Notes: generated from the letters alone by a model not told the origin. A DNA stretch of 64,000 bases from Mageeibacillus sp. UBA5747 (GCA_002419145.1 DIFN01000029.1:9123-73122), one strand, 5' to 3'. Positions 17,468 through 27,136 are shown, counted from the stretch's first letter. Program-made: numbers and translations.

Positions 17468-18834
17468 GGCAATCGCTCCTTCAGGATCGTTTCGAGTTGG
17501 GGATGGATTTCCTCAAGTTCATAGAAAATGCGCACAGCTGGCTTGTTGAGTGTCATGAACCGGCGCAAGTCGATCGGTGTGCCAAAAACGACTCGATCAG
17601 CTGGCGTGCGGTTAATCGTGTCTTCCAGCTCCTCAATCTGCTCCTGACTGTAGCCCATTGCGGGCAACAGGGGCCCGATCTGGGGCCATTTGTGGAAGGT
17701 CGCGGCGATGCTGCCGGTCGCAAAGGGACGCGGGTCGACCAGCTCGCTGGCACCCTGGCGTTCGGCTGCGATGACACCAGCGCCATACGCCATCTGGCCA
17801 TGCGTAATGGTCGGTCCGTCTTCGATCACCAGAACTCGCTGGCCGTGGATCTGATCCGGGGGCTCGCTGGTAATCGTGGAATTAGCCAAGATCACTCGGG
17901 CGGCAGGATTGACAACGGCAATGGCCGTGCGGACGGCTTCAACTTTGGCTGGGTCAGCCGAGTCGATCTTGTTGATGATCACGACATCGGCCATGCGCAG
18001 GTTGGTTTCACCGGGATGGTAGTGGGTCTCGTCTCCTGCCCGGTGCGGATCGACAACTACAATGTTTAAGTCTGGCTGGTAGAAGGAAAAATCGTTGTTT
18101 CCGCCGTCCCAGAGGATAACATCAGACTCCTGCTCAGCTCGGTGGAGGATCGCGGTGTAATCGATCCCAGCATAGACGGCCAGGCCATTGGCAATCAAGG
18201 GCTCGTACTCCTCGCGCTCTTCAATCGTGCAGGATTCGCGCTCGAGGTCGTCGTAGGTGGCAAAGCGCTGGACCGCCTGGATTTTGAGGTCGCCATAAGG
18301 CATCGGGTGGCGCACGACGGCGACCCGGAATCCAGCCTGCCGCAACAGCCGTCCAATGTAACGTGTCGTCTGGCTTTTACCGCAACCGGTGCGGACAGCT
18401 GTGATCGAAATGACTGGCTTTTTTGCCCGCAACATGGTGGCACGCGGCCCGAGCAGGCGAAAATCGGCACCGCCGGCCAAGACGCGCGAGGCCACATGCA
18501 TGACGGTTTCATGCGAAACGTCACTGTAGGCAAAAATGACTTGGTCAACCGCATGCTGGTGAATCAGGTTTTCCAGCTCTAGTTCCGGATGGATCGGGAT
18601 GCCCTGAGGATAGCGTGGACCAGATAGCTCCGGCGGATATTTCCGGTTGGCTATACCGGGGATTTGCGTCGCGGTAAATGCGACAACCTCATAAGCGGGA
18701 TTGTCCCGGAAAAACGTATTGAAGTTGTGAAAGTCGCGGCCGGCTGCCCCCATGATCAGGACTCTGATGGGGGGGGCGAGGGGACCTCGGCTGATTCTGT
18801 CATCATCCCCGGGTCCAGCACGATGGCCGGACAT
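17446..18834 (-). CDS. cPGS-like P-loop NTPase (cyclic 2,3-diphosphoglycerate synthetase family)
   Basis: A 462-aa soluble protein. Residues about 22-130 form a Rossmann-like domain (VLIMGAAGRDFHNFN). A P-loop follows (ITAVRTGCGKSQTTRYIG, about 144-161), then IILWDGGNNDFSF-type Walker B and VVIINKIDSAD, a G-protein-like NKxD motif. The family is named after archaeal cyclic 2,3-diphosphoglycerate synthetase, but bacterial members often sit beside carbamate kinase and their activity is unproven. GAGGTG precedes the ATG and overlaps the stop of the small gene upstream. Coupled to arcC. Confidence 0.75.
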   Translation of the reverse strand: MSGHRAGPGDDDRISRGPLAPPIRVLIMGAAGRDFHNFNTFFRDNPAYEVVAFTATQIPGIANRKYPPELSGPRYPQGIPIHPELELENLIHQHAVDQVIFAYSDVSHETVMHVASRVLAGGADFRLLGPRATMLRAKKPVISITAVRTGCGKSQTTRYIGRLLRQAGFRVAVVRHPMPYGDLKIQAVQRFATYDDLERESCTIEEREEYEPLIANGLAVYAGIDYTAILHRAEQESDVILWDGGNNDFSFYQPDLNIVVVDPHRAGDETHYHPGETNLRMADVVIINKIDSADPAKVEAVRTAIAVVNPAARVILANSTITSEPPDQIHGQRVLVIEDGPTITHGQMAYGAGVIAAERQGASELVDPRPFATGSIAATFHKWPQIGPLLPAMGYSQEQIEELEDTINRTPADRVVFGTPIDLRRFMTLNKPAVRIFYELEEIHPQLETILKERLPWPGKSL

Positions 18835-18837
18835 GGA

Positions 18838-19074
18838 TCACACCTCGGTCGTGCAGTTGACGACCATTAGTTTATAGAGTTCAAACATCAAAAGCAGCTG
18901 CTCATGGGTGTTTGATTCTTCAATCTTGGCATAGAGTTCGTCAGAAATTCCGGATTGTTCGGCGGCGTATAATTTGTGCATCTCGCTGGTATTCCAGATT
19001 GAGGATTCACGCGCTTGGGCTCGGGCCTGATCGAACAGATCCCAGAAATCGAGCGGAAATGGTTTGCTGGCCAT
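18838..19074 (-). CDS. Small acidic protein of unknown function
   Basis: 78 aa, soluble, predicted largely helical (FWDLFDQARAQARESS..., ELYAKIEESNTHEQLLLMFE). I recognise no family. ATG at 19074 follows AGAGGTGA; an upstream start at 19134 has no comparable site. Its stop lies 3 bases before the start of the cPGS-like gene, whose ribosome site overlaps it, so the three genes (small protein, cPGS-like, arcC) form one tight operon. A partner or regulator role for the P-loop protein is inference. Confidence 0.65.
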   Translation of the reverse strand: MASKPFPLDFWDLFDQARAQARESSIWNTSEMHKLYAAEQSGISDELYAKIEESNTHEQLLLMFELYKLMVVNCTTEV

Positions 19075-19228
19075 GATGCTCACCTCTTTGTCTTTGGGGG
19101 CCTGGCACGGATGATGCCAAGGCGCTGTGGTCATTAAGCTTAAGGCTAGTTTAGGCTAAAGGCGTGGATTTTTCGATCGAGCTTGTTACGCTTTAGTCCG
19201 CACAGGGCATAGGAGTTGACAGTCCTCC

Positions 19229-20413
19229 CTACGCAGCCACTTGCCGTTTCCGATACACAAGGACAGTTGCGGCTGCAAGGAAAATGCCAGCAAAGCCAAG
19301 CTGGATAAGGATCGCCAGCCGAATGTCGCCCAGGCTGCTCCAGTCGAATGTGTCGAGCCCACCGATCGCGACGTTAGCGCGGACGAACCAGTAGGTTGGG
19401 GTGAAGCGGGCGATCTGAAGAACCGAGTGGCCCAGTAATTCCTGCGGCACGAAAACGCCTGCGATAAAGCTCGTGCCCAGGGTCAGGACATTGGCCACGG
19501 CGGCCTGGGCATTGCGGCTTTTCAGTGTGTAACCGATCAGAAGGCTCAGGCATAGACCGACCAGCATGAAAGCAAAGGAATTGAGGGCGAGCCAGAAGCC
19601 GGTCCCCGTCAGCATGGCGCCACGGTACAAGATTAAGCTGACAAGAATCATCACCAGCCAGCTGCCGAATGAAAAGGTCAGGTTGCCGGCGAGAATTTGC
19701 AGGTTCAGGCTCCTTATTGAAACAGGCGAGCAAAGGTTTCGCCGCTTCAGGTCAAGGCCGTTGAATGTTATCATGCAGGTGCTGACTCCCAGGATCAGGA
19801 TCGAGAGTAGCGCATAGGCCAGGTAATTGAAATAGTAGACGATGTTCTCATAGGAGCCGGGGAAGGAAGTCTGCCCCGACAGCTCGACCGGTGTACTGAT
19901 AGCCAGGTTTGCGAGTGCCAGGCGGGCAATTTCGTTGTCCGTAGCCTCCGGCAGGCCAGCCTGATAGAGCCGGACTGTGCTGAGGTATTTGTTGACCAGC
20001 ATGTCCATGTACAGCGCCGTAGTCGAGTCGGGTGCAGCCATGCGTTCCAATTTGGCCACTGCAGCGGGACCTTTCAAGTGTAGCAACTCAGAGAAACCGT
20101 CCGGCACGCGCAGGATATAGGAAACTTCGCCAAAGAACAACGCATCGCGAATTTTTTGCGGATCATCAGCCAGATCAATGATTTCTGCGGTCTGGGCCAG
20201 GTAGTCCGCCAGACCCGCGACCAAGGCACTGCCAGCTTTTTCGTCGTCATTGAAGATAGCTGTCCTGACTTGACTCCCCGAAAATCCGGTCTGCGGACTC
20301 TGGGCATTGAATATCGTCATCATAACGGCCAGGCCGACAACGATGCCCAAATACATCAAAAGGAGCGGGGCATTTTTGCGAATGATCTGGATGTATGCTT
20401 TAAAGACTGGCAT
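19229..20413 (-). CDS. ABC-2 type exporter permease
   Basis: 394 aa. One N-terminal membrane helix (about 16-34), a large extracytoplasmic domain (about 45-190) and five C-terminal helices: the ABC-2/YhgE-type layout. GAGGAGG precedes the ATG. It overlaps the preceding permease gene by 14 bases and is last in the operon ATPase-permease-permease. Together they would form a heterodimeric exporter. The substrate cannot be read; peptide, lipid or drug export are all possible. Confidence 0.88.
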   Translation of the reverse strand: MPVFKAYIQIIRKNAPLLLMYLGIVVGLAVMMTIFNAQSPQTGFSGSQVRTAIFNDDEKAGSALVAGLADYLAQTAEIIDLADDPQKIRDALFFGEVSYILRVPDGFSELLHLKGPAAVAKLERMAAPDSTTALYMDMLVNKYLSTVRLYQAGLPEATDNEIARLALANLAISTPVELSGQTSFPGSYENIVYYFNYLAYALLSILILGVSTCMITFNGLDLKRRNLCSPVSIRSLNLQILAGNLTFSFGSWLVMILVSLILYRGAMLTGTGFWLALNSFAFMLVGLCLSLLIGYTLKSRNAQAAVANVLTLGTSFIAGVFVPQELLGHSVLQIARFTPTYWFVRANVAIGGLDTFDWSSLGDIRLAILIQLGFAGIFLAAATVLVYRKRQVAA

Positions 20414-21545
20414 AGCGTTGCCTCCTCAGGACGGCGAAAGCCAGCAAACTGAAAGTCAGGCCAAAGACCAGGAGAATGGCCAGGTTCGTGAAATAGCGTG
20501 GACTGGCTCCGTCGTAGTACAGGGCCAGGAAAGCATCCGTGATCAGGTTGGCTGGATTGAGGAAAGCCAGGACTGGTACGGTTGTTGAGACGATGTATTT
20601 GATGCCATGGTACATCATGCCGGACAAGAACGACAGAATCATGGTTGAAAGAATCAAAATCCCTGTTTTGATGCCTTCATCCGTGCGGAAGATTGCCCCG
20701 ATGCAAGCGCCGTAGGCGATGCCTATGAAGCAGGCGATCAGGGCTGTGAGCAAAATCCAGCCCAGCTGGCTGCCGAATCTATAGCCGAGGACGAGTTGGA
20801 TGTAGGTGATCACGACCAGGATGATTGCATACTGGATGACCAGGGCAGCACTGATATCCACCATCAGGCGCAAGAGTTTGTGGACAGGAGCGACGCTGAC
20901 CCTGGCGCCCAGGGTTGAAAGGTTGGCCTGATTCTCATTAACGATCCGCATGCCCCAAAAGCCCCCGTAGAGTGCGGTCATGGCGATCAGGGAGTAGAAA
21001 TAGATGACAGTGGAGTTGAGCTGATCCTTGCTGATTGGTACAGCTGAGATGTGATCACGGCGATCTTGGACCACAGGCAGCAGCGTCTCAAAAGAAATGG
21101 ATGAATTCACTGCGCTGATATCGGACAAAGCTTGGCTTGTCTGGCTAAAATCATCAAGGAAGGTCCTGAGGATGGTCTGGTTCAGGCCAGACTGCTTCAC
21201 TACCAAATGCAGGTCTGGTTCGGCGAAAATGATTCCGTCCACTTTGTTTTCGGAAAGCAGTTTCCTGGCTGTTTCCTCATCCGTTGGAGTCACGTGGAAC
21301 AATCCGCCTTCTCCGTTTTGAACGGACACAGCCGCCCATGCCATTGGCAAAGCCTCGTTTTGCAGATAGGCTTCATCTGCAACGATCGCCACAGGTATTT
21401 TGATAAATGTGTCAATTTCTGACAGATTGGCAAAGGCCAGGTTAAACAACGTGGCCAGCAGCAGCGGGAAAATCAGGGTCCAGAAAATCATCTGACGATC
21501 CGTGAGAAAACATTTCAGGCGGTATTGCAGCAGATGGAAAATCAT
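20400..21545 (-). CDS. ABC-2 type exporter permease
   Basis: 381 aa with the same topology as its downstream partner: helix 1 at about 20-40, an extracytoplasmic domain, then helices in the C-terminal 200 residues. ATG at 21545 is chosen because GGGAGG sits 5 bases upstream; the in-frame start at 21608 lies inside the ATPase gene. It is distinct enough from the partner to form a heterodimer. It starts 19 bases after the ATPase stop. Confidence 0.88.
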   Translation of the reverse strand: MIFHLLQYRLKCFLTDRQMIFWTLIFPLLLATLFNLAFANLSEIDTFIKIPVAIVADEAYLQNEALPMAWAAVSVQNGEGGLFHVTPTDEETARKLLSENKVDGIIFAEPDLHLVVKQSGLNQTILRTFLDDFSQTSQALSDISAVNSSISFETLLPVVQDRRDHISAVPISKDQLNSTVIYFYSLIAMTALYGGFWGMRIVNENQANLSTLGARVSVAPVHKLLRLMVDISAALVIQYAIILVVITYIQLVLGYRFGSQLGWILLTALIACFIGIAYGACIGAIFRTDEGIKTGILILSTMILSFLSGMMYHGIKYIVSTTVPVLAFLNPANLITDAFLALYYDGASPRYFTNLAILLVFGLTFSLLAFAVLRRQRYASL

Positions 21546-21564
21546 GACAGCCTCCCTGCAGGAT

Positions 21565-22497
21565 CTAGTCACGCAGCTCTTTGCCAGTGAGCTCCAGGAA
21601 GACGTCATTCAAGGTCGGCAGTTCTGTATGGACTCGGCCGAGTGTCGCACCCTCGGTCTTGAGGAAGTCGAGCAAATCGACCAAGCCATTCTGGCCGCGG
21701 GCAAAACGGACGGCCAGCCAAGTCCCGTCGTATGTGACCGAAGCAACATGGGGCCTCACTTTCAGCTGGCCCAGCAACACTTCGCCCAAGCCAGGACTTT
21801 CAACGGTGACCCTTTCACCGATGTCGATCTGGGCCTTGAGCTGTTCTTTGGTCCCGCTGGCAATCACTTTGCCCTTGTCGAGGATGTTGATCCGACTACA
21901 GATCAGCTCGACCTCTTCCATGTAATGCGAGGTGTATAGGACTGTTGCGCCGTTTCGATTCAGCTGACGAATACCTTCGAGAATATTGTTGCGGCTTTGG
22001 GGGTCGACTGCCACTGTCGGCTCGTCCATGATGATCAGGCGCGGTTTGTGGGCGATGCCACAGGCAATGTTCAGACGTCGCAGCAGCCCGCCACTGAGTT
22101 TTTTCGGATAAAAGCGGCGAAAATCCTGCAGGCCGACAAAGTCGATTGCCTCGTCAACCAGCGCGCGCCGTTTGATGCGGTCGGAGACATAGAGGCCGCA
22201 AAAATAGTCGATATTATCCTGTACAGTCAGTTCATCAAAAACTGCCACATTCTGCATGACAACACCTATGTTGCGCTTAAGATCATAGGCGTCAGGCGCC
22301 ATCGGCTGGCCAAAAACTTCAATCGTTCCCTGGTCAAATTTCAAAAGCGCAAGAATGCAGTTGATTGCAGTGGTTTTGCCAGAGCCATTCGGCCCGAGAA
22401 GGCCGAAAATCTCGCCCTCGTGCACCTCGAGATCGAGATGGTCGAGGGCGGTCAGTGTGCCATAGCGCTTGACGAGGTCCTTGACTGTAATGATCAT
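21565..22497 (-). CDS. ABC transporter ATP-binding protein
   Basis: A 310-aa single nucleotide-binding domain with Walker A (GLLGPNGSGKTTAI, about residues 32-45), Q-loop (VMQNVAVFDE), signature LSGGLLRRLNIA, Walker B (LIIMDEPTVAVDP) and a C-terminal extension typical of DrrA/NatA-like exporter ATPases. AAGGTGA precedes the ATG at 22497; the longer frame to 22563 has no ribosome site and covers a promoter. It energises the two permeases encoded after it. Confidence 0.93.
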   Translation of the reverse strand: MIITVKDLVKRYGTLTALDHLDLEVHEGEIFGLLGPNGSGKTTAINCILALLKFDQGTIEVFGQPMAPDAYDLKRNIGVVMQNVAVFDELTVQDNIDYFCGLYVSDRIKRRALVDEAIDFVGLQDFRRFYPKKLSGGLLRRLNIACGIAHKPRLIIMDEPTVAVDPQSRNNILEGIRQLNRNGATVLYTSHYMEEVELICSRINILDKGKVIASGTKEQLKAQIDIGERVTVESPGLGEVLLGQLKVRPHVASVTYDGTWLAVRFARGQNGLVDLLDFLKTEGATLGRVHTELPTLNDVFLELTGKELRD

Positions 22498-22551
22498 GGC
22501 GTTCACCTTTTTAATTAAATTGCTGGCATAAAATGATACGAAGGATGACTT

Positions 22552-22590
22552 ATTATACAACAATCAACTGAGAGGCGCATTTGATATAAT
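22552..22590. promoter_or_regulatory. Divergent promoter region
   Basis: TATAAT occurs on the minus strand (complement of 22552-22557) toward the ABC exporter. An extended -10, TGATATAAT (22582-22590), faces the SdpI-like gene on the plus strand. The two -10 boxes are 27 bases apart, so the promoters overlap and may compete. Confidence 0.5.
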
Positions 22591-22629
22591 GTTGAGACAG
22601 TGTTTTGTCAGTTGGCAGAAAGGATTCTT

Positions 22630-23298
22630 ATGAGCCAGCCCGTTAAAACTTTCCTGCGCCAGGAGTGGCCTTTGTTGTTGATCGTTCTGACCCCCCTGGC
22701 CGCTGCTATTTTTATATACCCAGCCATGCCGGACGTTGTACCAACGCATTGGAATGCCCAGGGCCAGGTTGACGGCATGAGCGGCAGGGCGTTTGGCACC
22801 TTTTCCCTCCCGGTCATGAATGTCGGGCTTTATGTCTTGTTGCTGGTTTCGCCAAAACTCGACCCCAAAAAGGAGAATTATGCCGGTTTTGCCGGCACGT
22901 ATCGCCTGATCCGCTGGCTGATCCATGCGTTTATGGCAGGGACTTTTGGCGTGACGATTGCGGCTGCCCTCAGCTATGAAGTGGACGTCGGCCGGTGGAT
23001 CCCTGCAACAGTCGCTGTCATGTTCATCGTCCTCGGTGCTACCATGAGCCGGGTGAAATTCAATTATTTCGTCGGTATCCGCGTACCTTGGACGCTGGCT
23101 GATGAGGAGGTCTGGAACCAGACGCATCGGGTCGCAGCCAAGTGGATGATGGCCGGCGGTGTTCTGGCCCTGGCTGGTACATTCCTGTTATCTGGTGATC
23201 TGCGGTTTATGGTTTTCATGATCTGCATCCTGGCTCCGATTCTGGGGGCTACCGTTTATTCATATGTGATGTTCCAGCGTAAAAGGAGAAAACCTTAA
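22630..23298 (+). CDS. SdpI/DUF1648 family membrane protein
   Basis: A 222-aa protein with about six membrane segments. The DUF1648 signature YPAMPDVVPTHWNAQGQVDG (about residues 29-48) is followed by the SdpI-type block (FNYFVGIRVPWTLADEEVWN, about 132-151). In Bacillus subtilis SdpI gives immunity to the SdpC toxin and regulates its own repressor; most homologues have no assigned role. AAAGGA precedes the ATG. Its stop TAA overlaps the ATG of the nitroreductase gene (TAATG), so the two are translationally coupled. Confidence 0.85.
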   Translation: MSQPVKTFLRQEWPLLLIVLTPLAAAIFIYPAMPDVVPTHWNAQGQVDGMSGRAFGTFSLPVMNVGLYVLLLVSPKLDPKKENYAGFAGTYRLIRWLIHAFMAGTFGVTIAAALSYEVDVGRWIPATVAVMFIVLGATMSRVKFNYFVGIRVPWTLADEEVWNQTHRVAAKWMMAGGVLALAGTFLLSGDLRFMVFMICILAPILGATVYSYVMFQRKRRKP

Positions 23299-23810
23299 TG
23301 GATGTTTTGCAAGCAGTGGCGACCCGACGCAGTGTCCGGCATTACGCCGACCAACCAGTTGAAGAAGCAAAATTGGTTCAGGTACTGGAGGCAGCTCGAT
23401 TATCGCCGTCAGCCAGCAACCAGCAAAATTGGAAATTCATCGTCGTGCGCGATCCCGAGACGCGTAAGCGTCTGGTCGCGGCTTGCCCCGGCCAAACCTT
23501 TGTTGGCGAGGCACCGGTGATTCTGGTCTGCTGCGGCACCGATCCGAATGCCATCATGCTCTGCGGCCAGCATCGCTGCACAGTTGATCTTTCGATTGCC
23601 ACGGCTTACATGATCCTGCAGGCACATGAGCTTGGACTGGGCACGTGCTGGCTGGGCCGTTTTGATGAGGCCCAGGTCAAATCGATCCTCGGCATTCCGG
23701 ATCCAGTCCGTGTCGTGGCCGTGACACCCTTAGGTTATCCGGCCGAGCAACCAGTTGCCAAGCCGCGCAAAAAACTCGCAGAGATTGTCTGTTACGACCG
23801 GTATTCCTGA
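23298..23810 (+). CDS. Nitroreductase family protein
   Basis: A 170-aa FMN-binding nitroreductase fold at the short end of the family. The N-terminal motif RRSVRHYADQPV and SPSASNQQNWKFIVV bind flavin, and the C-terminal GTCWLGRF...VVAVTPLGYPAEQP is typical. It probably reduces nitro compounds, quinones or flavins with NAD(P)H; the substrate is unknown. AAAAGGAG lies in the end of the upstream gene, whose stop overlaps this ATG. Confidence 0.88.
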   Translation: MDVLQAVATRRSVRHYADQPVEEAKLVQVLEAARLSPSASNQQNWKFIVVRDPETRKRLVAACPGQTFVGEAPVILVCCGTDPNAIMLCGQHRCTVDLSIATAYMILQAHELGLGTCWLGRFDEAQVKSILGIPDPVRVVAVTPLGYPAEQPVAKPRKKLAEIVCYDRYS

Positions 23811-23883
23811 AGCAGCGGATGTAATCCAGATCCAGCTTAAGCGATTTTCTGGTGATGGAGAGTTAGAACAAACGAGGTAATCC

Positions 23884-24948
23884 ATGACACATCGCGACCC
23901 ACCGACCTATGCCATGCCACCTGAGTGGGCCCCACACCAACGGACCTTTGTCTCCTGGCCGATCCAGGACTCGATGGTCTATCCGGAAAATTTTGCTACA
24001 GTCGAGAACTGGTATCTCGAACTCGTCCTGGCGATTGCAGAATTCGAACCAGTCGCGGTGCTGGTCAATCCCGAGCAGCTGGAGCGGGTGCATGCCGTGA
24101 TCGAAGAGCGCCAGGCACAAATCGGCCATCCAGTCAGGACGGAAATTGACCTGCTCTTGATCCCGCACAACGATGCCTGGATCCGCGACAATGGTCCGAC
24201 ATTCCTCAAGGACTCGGCCGGACATTTGGCGGCAGTCAACTGGCGGTTCAATGCCTGGGGCGGCAAATATACGCCCTGGGATCTTGACGATGCTGTCGCA
24301 CCAGCTATCCTGGCTCACTATAACGTGACCCAATTCGATGCCCCACTGGTTATGGAGGGCGGCTCCCTGCACGTTGATGGCGAAGGCACCCTGTTGACGA
24401 CCGAGGAGTGTCTTCTAAACCCCAATCGCAACCCCAGCTACAGCCGCGAAGAAATCGAAGCGTCTTTGCGGTCCTATCTCGGCATCGAGACTATTATCTG
24501 GCTTAAGCACGGCCTTGCCGGCGATGAAACCGACGGTCATGTCGACAACATTGCCTGTTTTGCCGCCCCAGGCCAGATCCTGATCCAGGTCTGTGACGAC
24601 CCAGCTGACGAAAATTACGCCATCACTCAGGAAAATCTGGCAATTCTCGAGGCTGCGACCGATGCCCATGGACACAACCTCAAGATTGTGAAAATGCCGC
24701 AGCCGCCACGCGCTACGTATCGGGGCAAGCGCCTGACTCTGAGCTATCTCAATTTCTATTTCGTCAATGGCGGGATCATCCTGCCGGTCTTTGGTGGTGC
24801 TGCCGCCAAGACCGATGAGCAGGCAGCTGCCATTCTGCAGGGCCTCTTCCCAGAGCGGCAGATTCGCCGGATCGATGGGATGCCGATCATCCCCGAGGGC
24901 GGCAATGTCCACTGCACCACACAGCAAATGCCGGAGGGCACCCTATGA
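23884..24948 (+). CDS. aguA: Agmatine deiminase
   Basis: 354 aa, full length. It hydrolyses agmatine to N-carbamoylputrescine and ammonia. Guanidino-deiminase motifs are clear: WAPHQRTFVSWP, NDAWIRDNGPTF, NWRFNAWGGKY, a GDETDGHVDN block and the C-terminal EGGNVHCTTQQMP carrying the catalytic Cys. GAGGT precedes the ATG. Its end overlaps the next gene by 4 bases (ATGA), and the pair forms the complete two-step route from agmatine to putrescine. Confidence 0.95.
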   Translation: MTHRDPPTYAMPPEWAPHQRTFVSWPIQDSMVYPENFATVENWYLELVLAIAEFEPVAVLVNPEQLERVHAVIEERQAQIGHPVRTEIDLLLIPHNDAWIRDNGPTFLKDSAGHLAAVNWRFNAWGGKYTPWDLDDAVAPAILAHYNVTQFDAPLVMEGGSLHVDGEGTLLTTEECLLNPNRNPSYSREEIEASLRSYLGIETIIWLKHGLAGDETDGHVDNIACFAAPGQILIQVCDDPADENYAITQENLAILEAATDAHGHNLKIVKMPQPPRATYRGKRLTLSYLNFYFVNGGIILPVFGGAAAKTDEQAAAILQGLFPERQIRRIDGMPIIPEGGNVHCTTQQMPEGTL

Positions 24949-25829
24949 AAAAGGTCAAAGTAGCATCCACCCAGATGAGCTGCAGCTGGTCAGTTGAGGA
25001 AAACATCGCCAAAGCTGAAAAGCTGGTCCGCCTGGCGGCGGCCGAAGGCGCCCAGATCATCCTCTTGCAGGAACTTTTTGAGACGCCCTATTTCTGCCAG
25101 AAGGAGAAGCCTGAGTATTATGACCTGGCCTTGCCAGCAGCGGAAAATCGGGCGGTCCAGCATTTCCGGAGCGTGGCCAAAGAGCTGGCAGTTGTCCTGC
25201 CGATCAGCTTTTACGAGCGACGCAACAATGCCCGCTATAATTCGATCGCGGTGATCGATGCAGACGGTTCGGTTCTGGGCATTTACCGCAAGAGCCATAT
25301 TCCGGACGGGCCAGGTTACGAAGAAAAATTTTATTTTAACCCCGGTGACACGGGTTTCAAAGTCTGGCAGACCCGATATGCGACAATTGGCATCGGGATC
25401 TGTTGGGACCAGTGGTATCCGGAAACTGCCCGTTGTCTGGCTTTGCTGGGCGCCGAGCTCCTCTTCTACCCGACTGCAATCGGTTCCGAGCCGAATGATC
25501 CGACAGTCGATTCCAAGGATCACTGGCAGATGTGCATGCGTGGTCACGCCGCGGCCAATTTGGTGCCGGTGATCGCTTCTAACCGCATTGGATCCGAAAC
25601 CGACGAGGACTCGACCATTGTCTTCTATGGCTCATCGTTCATCGCCGGGCCACAAGGCCAGATGATCGCCGCAGCCGATCGCTGCAGCGAAGGCATCCTC
25701 ACGGCCGAATTCGACCGCGATGAGCTCGCCGCCCTGCGTGCCGGCTGGGGCATCTACCGCGACCGCCGCCCCGATCTGTACCGGGCGATCTTGACCTATG
25801 ACGGGGAGCAGGAAGTCCGAGCACGCTGA
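24945..25829 (+). CDS. aguB: N-carbamoylputrescine amidase
   Basis: A 294-aa nitrilase-superfamily enzyme that hydrolyses N-carbamoylputrescine to putrescine, ammonia and CO2. The catalytic triad is visible: Glu in LLQELFETPYF, Lys in YRKSHIPD and Cys in GIGICWDQWYPE. The EKFYFNPGDTGFKVW stretch is typical of plant and bacterial AguB. It is coupled to aguA by a 4-base overlap. No agmatine transporter or arginine decarboxylase is recognised nearby. Confidence 0.95.
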   Translation: MKKVKVASTQMSCSWSVEENIAKAEKLVRLAAAEGAQIILLQELFETPYFCQKEKPEYYDLALPAAENRAVQHFRSVAKELAVVLPISFYERRNNARYNSIAVIDADGSVLGIYRKSHIPDGPGYEEKFYFNPGDTGFKVWQTRYATIGIGICWDQWYPETARCLALLGAELLFYPTAIGSEPNDPTVDSKDHWQMCMRGHAAANLVPVIASNRIGSETDEDSTIVFYGSSFIAGPQGQMIAAADRCSEGILTAEFDRDELAALRAGWGIYRDRRPDLYRAILTYDGEQEVRAR

Positions 25830-25887
25830 TCCCTATCATCTTTTCGATTTCAACTGCCTTCTGTAATGATCAGCTCGTTTGTTTGCT

Positions 25888-27136
25888 CTACCTTTGATCA
25901 AGAACGATTTGCAGTTTTTCCAGACCCATGCCCAGGATCCAGCCGCTGACAGGCTGGAATACCCAGCTGGCGATCAGGCAAGCGAGCGCCACTGGGATTG
26001 CTCGCCTGTTTGTTCCGAGTGCCTGGAGACCGTTTTCCACCATGGGCGGGATCATGAAGCTGCGCCAGATAGCAGCCGTCTGGGCACCACAGAGCAGCAC
26101 GCCAATGATGTTGCGGATGGAAACCAGCAGGTAGGTAGGATTGAGTAAAAAGGTTGCACGTCGACCGGCAGGACCATAGTTGTTTTCCAGGATAGTCTGG
26201 ATGGCCAGTGCATCGGTCGGCCACATCACAATCGCCAGGAGCACAAAGGGGATGGGCTTGATGAAAGCGGTGATCGTGTCAGGCCAACCCAGTCCCCATT
26301 TTTTCCAGCCACCATAGTTCAGGATTCAGGATGGGCAAGCCCGGTGCCGTTTTCAGAAGAGGAGAAATCCCGAACTGCCAGGCCAGGAGTAAAGCCAGTG
26401 CTGCCAGGCCTGGAATCACTAGCCAGCGAATTTTGAACTGGTGCAGCACAACAACCAGAACAATCCCCAGACTTAAAACGGAGATTGTAGCCAGAGAGGC
26501 TGATTGGGCTTGGCTCCAGGTCCAAAGTGAACGCAGAGAGCTGACTACCCCCATCAGACCGAACAGAAGCAAAATCCCACTTTTCGTACCAGGTCCGGTC
26601 AAGGTCATGATCCGGGAAAAGGATCCCGATACAGCCAGAGCTATTCCTGCGGCACCCAGGAGCAGGCCAAAGGCGAGGGGATGGACGCCCGCAGCTGCCA
26701 TGGCAGGCACGAGCGGTATCAAGGGGGCAAGTGTGCCGGGTGGTCCGAGGCGGGGATGGAGAACGGCTGAGAAAAGGAGCGCTAGCATGCTGGCGATAAA
26801 AAGCTCCAAACGGACATTTTCTGTGATAAAGTCAGGCGAATCGATTCCCAGACTATTTTTCCAGGCAACAGCAAAGGCTGCCACCAGGGCAATTTTGCCG
26901 ATAACGCCAGCCAAGGCCGGCACAAGATCCTCCGGCTGGACGGTGTAGTTCTTGCCGGGTCGGTTCAGGTGCCAGGCCCTGGCTGAGTATGTTTCCAGGT
27001 CGTGGTCGAGTCTGATGTTTCTGAGGCTTTGCGTTTGCGCAGAGGGGTGCAGATCCCCGAGCTGCGTATCATGATGACGCTGGGATTCGGGCTGGCTGAT
27101 GTCGTGCTTTTCCTGGCTGACCAGATTTTTCGACAA
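25888..27136 (-). pseudogene. Frameshifted DUF3360-like permease
   Basis: Two minus-strand open frames together make one multi-spanning permease. The first (to 26279) begins its family-like part near LDHDLETYSARAWHLNRPGK and includes ENVRLELFIASMLALLFS and GTLAPLIPLVPAMAAAGVHP. The second (26244-25888) continues with IQTILENNYG... and WVFQPVSGWILG. Removing one A from the A6 run (T6 at 26299-26304, plus strand) joins them through LEKWGLGWPDTITAFIKP without a stop. Resemblance to the DUF3360 (NCS2-like) family is from memory of its pattern. The start is uncertain (TTG 27136 is one option). It may be a true pseudogene or a sequencing slip. Confidence 0.65.

Noticed and set aside
22498..22629. 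Link of SdpI-like gene and ABC exporter as a bacteriocin self-immunity system
   Set aside because: No toxin precursor or processing gene is visible nearby, and both families are common outside such systems.
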